11,095 bases of DNA from Bacillota bacterium (GTDB lineage Bacteria > Bacillota > UBA4882 > UBA8346), in the NCBI GenBank assembly GCA_003501365.1, contig DNPP01000277.1:14472-25566 (forward strand), given 5' to 3'. Position 1 is the first letter of the stretch, and each line of letters opens with the position of its first letter. A program made the position numbers and the translations under genes. Shown here piece by piece: positions 1 through 6,131 of the stretch. Under the pieces are notes generated by a model. That model had not been told where the DNA came from. It made no database searches and saw nothing but the letters and a program-made list of their open reading frames with translations.

Positions 1-899
1 CAAAACAGAATTTTCTTGGTTTTTATGCCTGAAAGTGCGGCGGCTTTTGGATTTCCGCCATAGGCATAAATTTGCCGCCCCACGATTGTCTTATTGGTAA
101 CAAATGCATATATGATAACTAATCCGGTGACTATTAACAGTACCACGGGAAGGCCTCGATATAGGGCCAGCATATAGGTAAAAGCGATAATAACACAAAC
201 TATGGCGACTATTTTGGTGATAAATGCTACTGCTGAAGAAACTTCAAATTGAAATTTCTTTTTATTTTGTCTGGCGATAATTTGACTCACAATAAAGATG
301 ATTGAAGCAATGACTCCGATCAAAATTGCTAAAATATTGACTCCGCCAAAATTAACAAAATCAGGCACAAAACCGGCGGCCAAAAAATTATAGCTGTCCG
401 GCATTGGCGCAAGACTAGTACCTTGTAAGATAACCATGGTAAGCCCTCTAAAAATAAGCATACCCGCTAAAGTTGTAATGAAAGCAGGAACACCGACATA
501 GGCAATGACAAAGCCCTGGAAACAGCCGATTAAAAAACCAACGCCCAAGGATATAAGAATAGCCAAACTGACCGGCATGCCCATTTTTAAAGTTAAAATT
601 GCGGAAATCGCTCCCACAAAAGCAACCACGGAGCCAACTGATAAATCAATATTGCCACAAATTAATATACACAAAAGCATGCCGATGGCTAAAACGAAAA
701 CATAGGCATTCTGTTGGATTAAGTTAGAAATATTTAGCGGCTTTAATAAAATTCCCTGCGTTGCAATTTGAAAGAATAGGATAACTACCACCAATGCAAT
801 GAACATCATATATTGACGAAGATTACCCTTTAACAAACTACTCTGTTTGGTTCCACCGGCAAGATTATCCCTACTAAGCGAACTATTTGATTTAATCAC
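1..899 (-). CDS. gguB: Monosaccharide ABC transporter permease, GguB/MmsB type (partial, C-terminus beyond window)
   Basis: This is the membrane-spanning subunit of a sugar importer. The reading frame is open from a GTG at 899 to the left edge, giving 299 visible codons; family members are usually near 390-400 residues, so the last quarter or so is missing because of the window edge. Start choice: GTG at 899 overlaps the TGA of the ATPase gene by four bases (GTGA), with a GGAGG about seven bases upstream, which points to translational coupling. The N-terminus (about residues 1-28) is hydrophilic, then hydrophobic segments follow near 31-48, 63-82, 88-104, 110-135, 139-157, 186-207, 226-245 and 249-268. 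The BPD_transp_2 signature GNIDLSVGS lies at 82-90. A cytoplasmic coupling-loop motif (GRQIYAYGGNPKAAALSGI, 274-292) is typical of the ribose/xylose permease family. The GguB assignment rests on this sequence plus the neighbouring ChvE- and GguA-like genes; XylH is the closest alternative name. The exact sugar is unknown. Confidence 0.9.
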   Translation of the reverse strand, partial: MIKSNSSLSRDNLAGGTKQSSLLKGNLRQYMMFIALVVVILFFQIATQGILLKPLNISNLIQQNAYVFVLAIGMLLCILICGNIDLSVGSVVAFVGAISAILTLKMGMPVSLAILISLGVGFLIGCFQGFVIAYVGVPAFITTLAGMLIFRGLTMVILQGTSLAPMPDSYNFLAAGFVPDFVNFGGVNILAILIGVIASIIFIVSQIIARQNKKKFQFEVSSAVAFITKIVAIVCVIIAFTYMLALYRGLPVVLLIVTGLVIIYAFVTNKTIVGRQIYAYGGNPKAAALSGIKTKKILF

Positions 900-2440
900 T
901 TTGAGACCTCCTTATTACTTTGCATGATACACTGCATAATTTTCTCTTGAGATGCTTCATGATTGGCAAGTTCGCCAACAATTCTTCCTTCATTCATTAC
1001 GTAGATGCGATCACACATCCCAAGAATTTCAGGCAATTCCGAAGATATCATGACAATCGATTTTCCTTCTTCAGCCAGTTCATTAATGATCGAGTATATT
1101 TCATATTTAGCTCCCACATCAATCCCGCGGGTCGGTTCATCCAAAAATAAGACATCCGGGTCTGCAAATATACATTTGCTAAATACAACCTTCTGTTGAT
1201 TACCACCGGATAGATTTCCGGCATTTTGCAAAATACTAGAAGATTTGATTCTTAATTTTTTGCGATAATCTTCAGCGACTTGAATTTCTCGATTTTCATC
1301 TATCACTTGGCTCTTAGATATTTTAGAAAGCGCTGCGATCGTGACATTTTTTTTGATGTCAAATGAAAAAATAACACCGGCAGTCTTTCTGTCCTCCGTA
1401 GAATAAGCTATTCTGTTTTTAATAGCATCACTAACATTGTGTAATTCTATCTTTTGGCCGTCTTTTTCTAAGTTTCCGGATATTTTTTTGCCGTATGCTT
1501 TTCCAAATACACTCATTGCGAGTTCGGTTCTACCGGCGCCCATTAAGCCGGCCAGTCCAACAACTTCACCTTTTTTTACATTCATATTGAGATCTTTGAT
1601 TACCTGTCTTGATTCATCAACTGGATCATAGACATTCCAATTTTTAACTTCAAAACGGATATCGCCAGTTTGATGTTGCCGTTTAGGAAAGCGATCGGTT
1701 ATTTCCCGCCCTACCATTCCCTTAATAATTCGACCTTCTGTAATGCTGTCTTCCCCTTTAATAAGGGTTTCAATCGTTGCCCCATCTCGAATAACGGTTA
1801 TCTCGTCGGCAACTTTAATAACTTCCTGTAATTTATGGGAAACAAGAATACTGGTAATTCCATGTTCTTTCAAATCCAATATTAAATTTAAAAGATGATC
1901 CGATTCCATATCATTTAATGCCGCGGTAGGTTCATCCAATATTAATAATTTAACATCCTTTGATAAGGCTTTGCATATTTCAACTAACTGTTGTTTCCCC
2001 ATTCCAATATCCATTACCTTGGTTTCAATATTTACATTTAAACCGACTTTTTTACAGATCGCTAGCGCTTTTGATTTGGTCTTATTCCAATCAACCGTTA
2101 CCCCATTATCGGTCTGTTCATTACACATAAATATATTTTCAAAAATCGATAAAGTTGGAATCAAGGCTAACTCTTGGTGAATAATTGCGATTCCTTTCGT
2201 TTCACTTTCCCGGATATCTTTGAACTTACATACTTCACCATTTACAATAATATCGCCATCGTAAGTTCCATATGGATAAACCCCACTTAGAATGTTCATT
2301 AAAGTAGATTTACCGGCCCCGTTTTCACCAACCAGAGCGTGAATGTGATTCGGTTTGATCTTTAAATTAACATCACTAAGAGCTTTCACTCCGGGAAACA
2401 GTTTGGTAATATTTTTCATTTCTAAAATATAATTTTCCAT
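896..2440 (-). CDS. gguA: Monosaccharide ABC transporter ATP-binding protein, GguA/MmsA type (double ATPase)
   Basis: This 514-residue protein has two ABC ATPase domains in one chain, as in RbsA, XylG and GguA, and powers sugar import at the inner face of the membrane. Domain 1 has Walker A GENGAGKST (38-46), Q-loop HQE (88-90), a degenerate signature IGMGKQQ (145-151) and Walker B LLILDEPT (165-172). Domain 2 has a divergent Walker A GLMGAGRTE (298-306, Arg replacing the usual Lys), a canonical signature LSGGNQQ (410-416) and Walker B VLFLDEPTRGIDVG (430-443). The asymmetry of one degenerate signature and one degenerate P-loop is usual for this family and not a sign of decay. The length is typical. 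The ATG is preceded by AAGGAG seven bases upstream. The gene follows the binding-protein gene after a 405-base spacer and overlaps the permease start by four bases. The sugar specificity cannot be read from the ATPase. Confidence 0.95.
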   Translation of the reverse strand: MENYILEMKNITKLFPGVKALSDVNLKIKPNHIHALVGENGAGKSTLMNILSGVYPYGTYDGDIIVNGEVCKFKDIRESETKGIAIIHQELALIPTLSIFENIFMCNEQTDNGVTVDWNKTKSKALAICKKVGLNVNIETKVMDIGMGKQQLVEICKALSKDVKLLILDEPTAALNDMESDHLLNLILDLKEHGITSILVSHKLQEVIKVADEITVIRDGATIETLIKGEDSITEGRIIKGMVGREITDRFPKRQHQTGDIRFEVKNWNVYDPVDESRQVIKDLNMNVKKGEVVGLAGLMGAGRTELAMSVFGKAYGKKISGNLEKDGQKIELHNVSDAIKNRIAYSTEDRKTAGVIFSFDIKKNVTIAALSKISKSQVIDENREIQVAEDYRKKLRIKSSSILQNAGNLSGGNQQKVVFSKCIFADPDVLFLDEPTRGIDVGAKYEIYSIINELAEEGKSIVMISSELPEILGMCDRIYVMNEGRIVGELANHEASQEKIMQCIMQSNKEVSK

Positions 2441-2511
2441 TTTAATCTCCTTTATTAATACCCAGCAATAAAGGTATATGGCAAATCTAATAAATGTCGC
2501 AAGAATTTTCG

Positions 2512-2551
2512 ATTTTTTATCTGAGCTTATAATTTTTTATCTGAGCTTATA
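2512..2551. repeat. Perfect 20-base tandem repeat, two copies
   Basis: Copies at 2512-2531 and 2532-2551 are identical (ATTTTTTATCTGAGCTTATA) and directly abut. They lie 72 bases upstream of the ATPase start on the minus strand. A recent duplication, or the edge of a mobile-element remnant, would explain the exact identity. Two units are too few for a CRISPR array or a satellite. Confidence 0.85.
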
Positions 2552-2564
2552 TATGAAGGAAAAA

Positions 2565-2614
2565 CCATCGGATACTTCAAATGGTAATTAACCAAAAGGA
2601 GTATTAACCGATGG
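2565..2614 (+). repeat. Imperfect palindrome overlapping a ribosome site and start codon
   Basis: Nested arms CCATCGG (2565-2571)/CCGATGG (2608-2614), ATACT (2572-2576)/AGTAT (2600-2604) and TGGT (2582-2585)/ACCA (2591-2594) form a long interrupted hairpin. The right arm contains AGGAG (2597-2601) and the ATG at 2611, so on a plus-strand transcript the structure would hide a translation start. Hairpins of this kind occur at the ends of some insertion sequences, where they limit transposase translation. Confidence 0.6.
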
Positions 2615-2640
2615 CTTACCATAAGGATATTATATCATAA
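2611..2640 (+). other. Nine-codon ORF with good ribosome site (possible transposase remnant)
   Basis: The ATG at 2611 has AGGAG nine bases upstream and reads MAYHKDIIS followed by TAA. Reading past the stop, the frame stays open for 16 more codons before a second stop. It is too short to be a confident gene. It could be the start of a decayed transposase or a leader peptide; I do not recognise the family. It is the only plus-strand coding signal worth noting in the sugar operon. Confidence 0.25.
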
Positions 2641-2720
2641 GAAAATACATTTTTAGCCAAATGTTCTATCGTCTATCTCAAAACTAAATAAATTCTTTGC
2701 AACCAAAACTAAAACTCAAT

Positions 2721-2734
2721 AACTATAAATAGTT
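2721..2734. promoter_or_regulatory. AACTAT-AA-ATAGTT palindrome in the ATPase leader
   Basis: This is a perfect inverted repeat with arms AACTAT/ATAGTT and a two-base centre. The arms match those of the two perfect AACTATAGTT palindromes upstream of the binding-protein gene, except that the centre is widened. It may be a weaker site for the same unknown regulator. No regulator gene is visible in the window. Confidence 0.35.
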
Positions 2735-2737
2735 TTC

Positions 2738-2755
2738 GGTGTTTTAACTATATAC
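2738..2755. promoter_or_regulatory. 15-base element shared with the binding-protein promoter
   Basis: The plus-strand sequence at 2738-2752, GGTGTTTTAACTATA, is identical to the minus strand at 3974-3988, where it includes the spacer and part of the -10 box of the putative operon promoter. Sharing this element in opposite orientation between the two leaders supports a common regulatory role. Its separate function here is unknown. Confidence 0.4.
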
Positions 2756-2790
2756 AACGGACTCGGGGGAATTTTCAATTCGGTTATCAA

Positions 2791-2820
2791 GTTATCGGGC
2801 GCGCATACGCGCCCGGTAAC
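2791..2820 (-). promoter_or_regulatory. Very stable intercistronic hairpin after the binding-protein gene
   Basis: The arms at 2791-2803 and 2808-2820 pair over 13 bases with one wobble pair around a four-base loop (cata); the core is GGGCGCG/CGCGCCC. It sits 25 bases after the binding-protein stop. No T-run follows on the minus strand, so it is not a classic intrinsic terminator. It more likely protects the 3' end of the binding-protein message, or acts as a weak attenuator so that more binding protein than membrane subunits is made, as known for other ABC importers. The role is inferred; the structure is seen. Confidence 0.7.
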
Positions 2821-2845
2821 TAAAGTGAAATAGTAGAAGAAAATC

Positions 2846-3907
2846 TTATTTAATATCAGACTCTTTCAAATAACCGGATTTGATAACTAATTTTTGATAG
2901 TTATCTTTAGTAACAACGTAAGGAACAAGTAGATAAGAAGGAACTATTTTTACATTATTGTTATAGGTTTTGGTATCGTTAATCTGGGGTTCAGTACCCT
3001 TCAGAACGGCATCGACCATATCGGAAGCAACTTTTGCCAGATTACGGGTATCTTTCAAGATAGTAGAGTATTGTTGTCCAGCTTTGATCAATTTAATCGA
3101 TGCAGCTTCCGCGTCTTGACCGGTAACAATTGGTAAATTCTTACCAGGAACAAACCCGAAGGAAATCAAGGATGACAGGATTCCTCTGGAAATTCCGTCA
3201 TACGGTGATAATACGCCATCAAGTTTTTTCCCGCCGGAATAATTAGCAGCTAAGATAGCATCCATACGTGATTGGGCAACAGCACCGTCCCAACGCAAAG
3301 TACCGATTTTATCCTGAGCGATCTGTTTAGACGAAACAACAATTTGGCCTTTATCCATTAAGGGTTTGAGAACATCCATAGCGCCTGAATAGAAATAGAA
3401 AGAGTTGGTGTCGTCAGGCGAACCGGCGAATAGCTCGATATTCCAAGGACCTTTACCCTTAAATTTCTTTAAGCCTTCGACTAACGATGTTGCTTGTAGT
3501 ACCCCGACTTTTCTGTTATCAAAAGTTGCATAGTAGGAAACAGCTTTGGTATTAACTAATAAACGGTCGTAGGCGATAATTTTAACGCCGCTTTTAGCAG
3601 CGTTGTCAAGGGTTGCTGAAAGGGTTGAGGCATCAATAGCCGCAATAACCAGGACCTTTGCGCCTTTTGTAACCATATTTTCAATCTGGGCTTTTTGGGT
3701 AGGAATATCATCTTCTGCATACTGTAAGTCAACGGTGTATCCTCTTTTTTCAAGGATATCTTTCATGGTATGACCGTCTTTAATCCAACGTTCCGATGAC
3801 TGGGTAGGCATTGAAACTCCTACATACCCTTTGCTCGCTGCTTGACCAAAACCTACCAGCATGAAGATCATCGATAAAGCTGCTGCAAAAACCAATACTT
3901 TTTTCAT
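2846..3907 (-). CDS. chvE: Periplasmic monosaccharide-binding protein, ChvE-like
   Basis: This 353-residue protein is the extracytoplasmic sugar receptor of the importer. A classical Sec signal peptide is visible: MKK, hydrophobic core to about residue 20, and an AxA-like site GQA|A near 23-24. There is no cysteine for a lipobox, so it should be a free periplasmic or secreted protein rather than a lipoprotein. The mature part is a type I periplasmic-binding fold (Peripla_BP_4). ChvE-like landmarks are GVSMPTQSSERWIKDG (30-45), AYDRLL (112-117), GSPDDTNSFYFYSGAM (162-177), SPYDGISRGI (234-243) and TGQDAE (262-267). ChvE homologues bind aldoses such as glucose, galactose, arabinose and xylose; which one is bound here is unknown. 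The ATG has a strong AGGAGG upstream. It is the first gene of the transport operon and lies downstream of palindromic operator-like sites. The missing lipobox is odd for a one-membrane Firmicute. Confidence 0.93.
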   Translation of the reverse strand: MKKVLVFAAALSMIFMLVGFGQAASKGYVGVSMPTQSSERWIKDGHTMKDILEKRGYTVDLQYAEDDIPTQKAQIENMVTKGAKVLVIAAIDASTLSATLDNAAKSGVKIIAYDRLLVNTKAVSYYATFDNRKVGVLQATSLVEGLKKFKGKGPWNIELFAGSPDDTNSFYFYSGAMDVLKPLMDKGQIVVSSKQIAQDKIGTLRWDGAVAQSRMDAILAANYSGGKKLDGVLSPYDGISRGILSSLISFGFVPGKNLPIVTGQDAEAASIKLIKAGQQYSTILKDTRNLAKVASDMVDAVLKGTEPQINDTKTYNNNVKIVPSYLLVPYVVTKDNYQKLVIKSGYLKESDIK

Positions 3908-3939
3908 TCAAGCTCCTCCTAAAAATTTTTTATTGGCAT

Positions 3940-3949
3940 AACTATAGTT
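3940..3949. promoter_or_regulatory. Palindromic operator-like site 1 (AACTATAGTT)
   Basis: This is a perfect 10-base palindrome, followed by AA, in the presumed 5' leader of the binding-protein transcript, 33 bases before the ATG. Its centre is 31 bases from that of site 2, about three helical turns, so a regulator could bind both on one face. The binding factor is unknown. Confidence 0.5.
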
Positions 3950-3970
3950 AAATACCAAAATCAGTACGGC

Positions 3971-3980
3971 AACTATAGTT
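3971..3980. promoter_or_regulatory. Palindromic operator-like site 2 (AACTATAGTT), overlapping the -10 box
   Basis: It is identical to site 1 and contains the candidate -10 hexamer TATAGT read on the minus strand. A protein bound here would block RNA polymerase, which fits repression of the sugar operon without inducer. A caution is that part of the conservation could simply be the -10 box itself, although site 1 is not placed as a promoter. Confidence 0.5.
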
Positions 3981-3999
3981 AAAACACCCTAAAAAGCAA
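3972..3999 (-). promoter_or_regulatory. Candidate sigma-A promoter of the sugar transport operon
   Basis: On the minus strand a -35 TTGCTT (3999-3994) is followed by a 16-base spacer and a -10 TATAGT (3977-3972). Transcription would start near 3965, leaving a leader of about 58 bases before the binding-protein ATG. The -10 lies in palindromic site 2. No cre-like or other known operator was recognised. Confidence 0.5.
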
Positions 4000-4030
4000 A
4001 CTTGATCTAATCAAAAAAATTATCGAGCAA

Positions 4031-4040
4031 ACGTATAGTT
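4031..4040. promoter_or_regulatory. Degenerate operator-like site 3
   Basis: It matches AACTATAGTT at eight of ten positions and lies inside a wider inverted repeat, AAACG...CGTTT (about 4029-4046). Its centre is 60 bases from that of site 2, upstream of the candidate -35 box. It may be an auxiliary operator or an activator site. Confidence 0.35.
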
Positions 4041-4112
4041 AACGTTTATTTATTAATTTTTATTTTATTTTAACATTCCATCTTTGCCTTGTCAATAAGT
4101 AGCATTCATCTG

Positions 4113-4235
4113 CTAGTTTTCATAAATCACCAATGATTTCCTGGAAATTTCGACTAATTCCTGAGATGAGCCATGGGCTAAGTAGATTTCTCTTAATACG
4201 TTTATAATAAGGTGCGTATCAGAATGCTGCGGGGA
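4113..4235 (-). pseudogene. Possible Spo0E-like fragment (no start codon)
   Basis: A 40-codon minus-strand open frame ends at TAG (4113-4115) and reads in part VLREIYLAHGSSQELVEIS, then RKSLVIYEN. The pattern LR..-y-...GSS.ELVEIS resembles the two-helix Spo0E family, small phosphatases of Spo0A-P, whose members carry an SQELD motif at the corresponding place. Here the SQELD motif is not intact (SRKSL). No ATG, GTG or TTG start lies between the upstream stop at 4236-4238 and the similarity, and no ribosome site is seen. If the resemblance is real this is a decayed copy. The similarity is by eye over about 25 residues and could be chance. Confidence 0.25.
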
Positions 4236-4420
4236 TTACGGGGAATCAATTCCAATATTCAATCGTTAAGTATGTTTAGCTAGATAGTTCCTATCTCCTA
4301 GGGCTTGCGCCCAAAAATCGATTCGATAACCGAACTTGAAGAATACTAATTCAAAATAATATTTTCCTTTTATATTTTAATTTATTTTTACGAAACTTAA
4401 TCAAGCCTCCTTTAAATCGC

Positions 4421-4456
4421 TATAAAAAAAACCACAAGTTTTGATACTTGTGGTTT
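4421..4456 (-). terminator. Intrinsic terminator after the HD-GYP gene
   Basis: On the minus strand, stem AAACCACAAG/CTTGTGGTTT (4447-4456 with 4429-4438) with an eight-base loop is followed directly by a run of T to about 4424. It lies 33 bases after the HD-GYP stop and ends the cheX/HD-GYP unit. Confidence 0.9.
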
Positions 4457-4489
4457 GACTTGAAACTAAAGTGATAAATTATGCTGCTA

Positions 4490-5599
4490 TTACTCTCCTA
4501 GTAACTCATATATCTTCTCCATCTCATTCCGCTCAACAGTCTCCTGGACATAGGTTTGAGTATACTCTTCATCGATCAGATTGATACGAACCGGCTCATC
4601 CAATTTCTGGTTGGATGAATCAAAATAAATGCGGATTTCCGGACGAAATGGAGACCCATGATTAATACCAACCACTTTCGCTACTTCGCCGGTATTCAAA
4701 CGAATAAAACTACCAATTGGATAAATAGCCATGCTGGCAATAAACGCTTTTAAAATCTTTATATCAAATAAATGAGAATCACCTAATAAAATTTTCAATG
4801 CTTCATAGGGTGTATACCGTTTGCGGTGTTTTCTTGGTGAAATGCAAGCATCATATACATCAGCCACAGCAATAATCTTGCCAAGTTGGCTGATTTCCGG
4901 GCCCCGTAAACCTAAGGGATAACCACTGCCATTAATGCGCTCATGATGTTGACGGATTCCCTGTAATATTTCCGGAGACAGCTCATTGGCGGAGAGACTC
5001 TCACAAGCATAATCCGGGTGTTTTTTAATTTCTACCCATTGCTCGGGGGTTAGATTATTCTCTTGATCATAAATCTCCCGGTCAACGCGAACCATACCAA
5101 AGTCATGCAGCAACGCAGCGATCCCTAAATTCTTTAGCTCTTCCGGTTGCATTTTAAGTTCTCTGCCGATAATGATGGCCAAAATACTAACATTGACGAC
5201 ATGAGAAAATAAATACAGATCATAAGTCTTCAAATGGCTTAAATTTAATAATAAATCACTATTTAAGTTGATCTGGCTCTCAAGATCCCCAACCATTCCC
5301 CGCAATAAAAAGGTATCAACCTCTTTAAGGTTTTGGGAGGACATCAGATTCTGAGTAATCCCTACCACCCGGTCATGAGCGGCTGCTATTTGGGGAGCCA
5401 AGATCGCTTCCTGTTCTTCCCTAGAGCTTAGTTGGAGTTCCTCTACCGTTACCTCATTCAAATTCCAATATTTTAACTTCGTGATTATTTCTGCTGTTAA
5501 AACGGTACCTTCATTAAGCATCAATATGCCATTGTCCTGGTAAACATCCTTCGATATTACCATTCCAGGCACTAGGGTTGCTGTTTTGACAAGTTTCAT
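4490..5599 (-). CDS. HD-GYP domain protein, probable cyclic-di-GMP phosphodiesterase
   Basis: HD-GYP proteins hydrolyse the second messenger cyclic-di-GMP with a two- or three-metal centre in the cytoplasm. This protein has 369 residues. The N-terminal part (about 1-55, with LVPGMVISKDVY and NEGTVL) and the C-terminal beta-rich tail (about 293-345) match the usual layout of Firmicutes HD-GYP proteins, with no receiver or membrane domain. In the catalytic part I see SHVVNVS (His133), LLHDFGM (His165-Asp166), KKHP (His194), HHERINGSGYP (218-228) and ADVYDA (246-251). The HHExxxGxGYP signature is intact, but the normal HDxGK reads HDFGM, so the conserved lysine is Met169. Metal ligands look present and activity is likely but not certain. 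The ATG has GGGAG nine bases upstream. It starts 21 bases after the cheX-like gene, so the two are probably co-transcribed. Confidence 0.92.
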   Translation of the reverse strand: MKLVKTATLVPGMVISKDVYQDNGILMLNEGTVLTAEIITKLKYWNLNEVTVEELQLSSREEQEAILAPQIAAAHDRVVGITQNLMSSQNLKEVDTFLLRGMVGDLESQINLNSDLLLNLSHLKTYDLYLFSHVVNVSILAIIIGRELKMQPEELKNLGIAALLHDFGMVRVDREIYDQENNLTPEQWVEIKKHPDYACESLSANELSPEILQGIRQHHERINGSGYPLGLRGPEISQLGKIIAVADVYDACISPRKHRKRYTPYEALKILLGDSHLFDIKILKAFIASMAIYPIGSFIRLNTGEVAKVVGINHGSPFRPEIRIYFDSSNQKLDEPVRINLIDEEYTQTYVQETVERNEMEKIYELLGE

Positions 5600-5620
5600 A
5601 ATTTACAACTCCCAAGAAAT

Positions 5621-6091
5621 TTACTGGTCAGCTTCCCGTAAAGCCACAAAAATCGTAATTTCACCCAGGTCGGTTAAAACCGGGATAACCAATATTTGTA
5701 AATCTTTGATTGAAACCTTCACCTCTTTGCCCATAAACAACGATGGGGGTGTAATATTGCAGCAAAACCCATTATTGCCCAGTTCAGTGGCTGCATTACC
5801 GGTAATTATATTTCCTAATTCACTAATGGCGCTCTTGCCGATTTCATCAAAATCTTCGACCGGCATACCCATTAACATAGTAGAGGCGAGTTTCTGAGCG
5901 GTTTCAGTCGACATGCAATAAATAACTTGACCTAAAATATCACCGGTAACGCCAATCACTGTGTTTACATCCTTACCTTCAATCGGTGAGGCCGTTAAGC
6001 ATAATTTACCTTTCGTGACTTTTGTTTTACCAACCTTCTCTAAAACCATAAAAGCCGCTGACACGAATGGATTGATAAATTCAACTTTCAT
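5621..6091 (-). CDS. cheX: CheX-type CheY-P phosphatase / chemotaxis protein
   Basis: CheX proteins dephosphorylate the response regulator CheY-P. This 156-residue protein is a single CheX domain of normal length. It starts with the typical NPFVSAAFMVLEKV (7-20) and has the catalytic helix SELGNIITGNAATEL (90-104), in which Glu91 and Asn94 form the ExxN pair used by CheX/CheC/FliY phosphatases. It is soluble, with no signal peptide. A strong AGGAGG lies six bases before the ATG. It is the first gene of a two-gene unit with the HD-GYP gene, linking phospho-relay and cyclic-di-GMP signalling; no cheY, cheA or flagellar gene is in the window. The family also includes CheX-like proteins outside chemotaxis, so the target could be another receiver domain. 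Confidence 0.88.
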   Translation of the reverse strand: MKVEFINPFVSAAFMVLEKVGKTKVTKGKLCLTASPIEGKDVNTVIGVTGDILGQVIYCMSTETAQKLASTMLMGMPVEDFDEIGKSAISELGNIITGNAATELGNNGFCCNITPPSLFMGKEVKVSIKDLQILVIPVLTDLGEITIFVALREADQ

Positions 6092-6131
6092 ATGGCACCT
6101 CCTGACACCCAGTGACTCAAGTAGTGTTTAA

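Larger units (their letters stand above)
2441..2845. other. 405-base spacer between binding-protein and ATPase genes
   Basis: No convincing full-length gene is present. Reading on the minus strand (the operon direction), it holds a GC-rich hairpin just after the binding-protein stop, two AACTAT-type palindromic motifs, a palindrome overlapping a plus-strand ribosome site with a nine-codon ORF, and a perfect 20-base tandem repeat. Such a long spacer is unusual between these two genes, which are normally close together. The contents suggest either differential-expression control or the footprint of an inserted and decayed element. Confidence 0.7.
3908..4489. other. 582-base gap between the sugar operon and the HD-GYP gene
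   Basis: From right to left it holds the HD-GYP terminator (4421-4456), a strong orphan minus-strand AAAGGAGG (4406-4413) followed by a Lys/Arg-rich 17-codon TTG frame (4351-4404) that is probably not a gene, small hairpins at 4283-4295 and 4301-4312, a Spo0E-like fragment (4113-4235), and an AT-rich control region with palindromic sites (3940-4040). No full-length gene is seen. Confidence 0.65.

Noticed and set aside
2512..2551. CRISPR array
   Set aside because: There are only two copies, they abut with no spacer, and no cas genes are visible.
4283..4312. Hairpins with a CGCAAGCCCUAGG-like stretch on the minus strand, resembling part of a cyclic-di-GMP-I riboswitch
   Set aside because: The required GGCAAACC half and the overall three-way architecture are not seen, and the downstream distance to the sugar operon is large. 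The similarity is only local.
4351..4404. Small Lys/Arg-rich TTG frame behind a strong AAAGGAGG
   Set aside because: The ribosome site is only one base from the TTG, the frame has 17 codons of AT-driven composition, and nothing supports it as a gene.
5586..5897. Plus-strand 103-codon open frame
   Set aside because: It is antisense to the cheX-like gene and shows no family resemblance.
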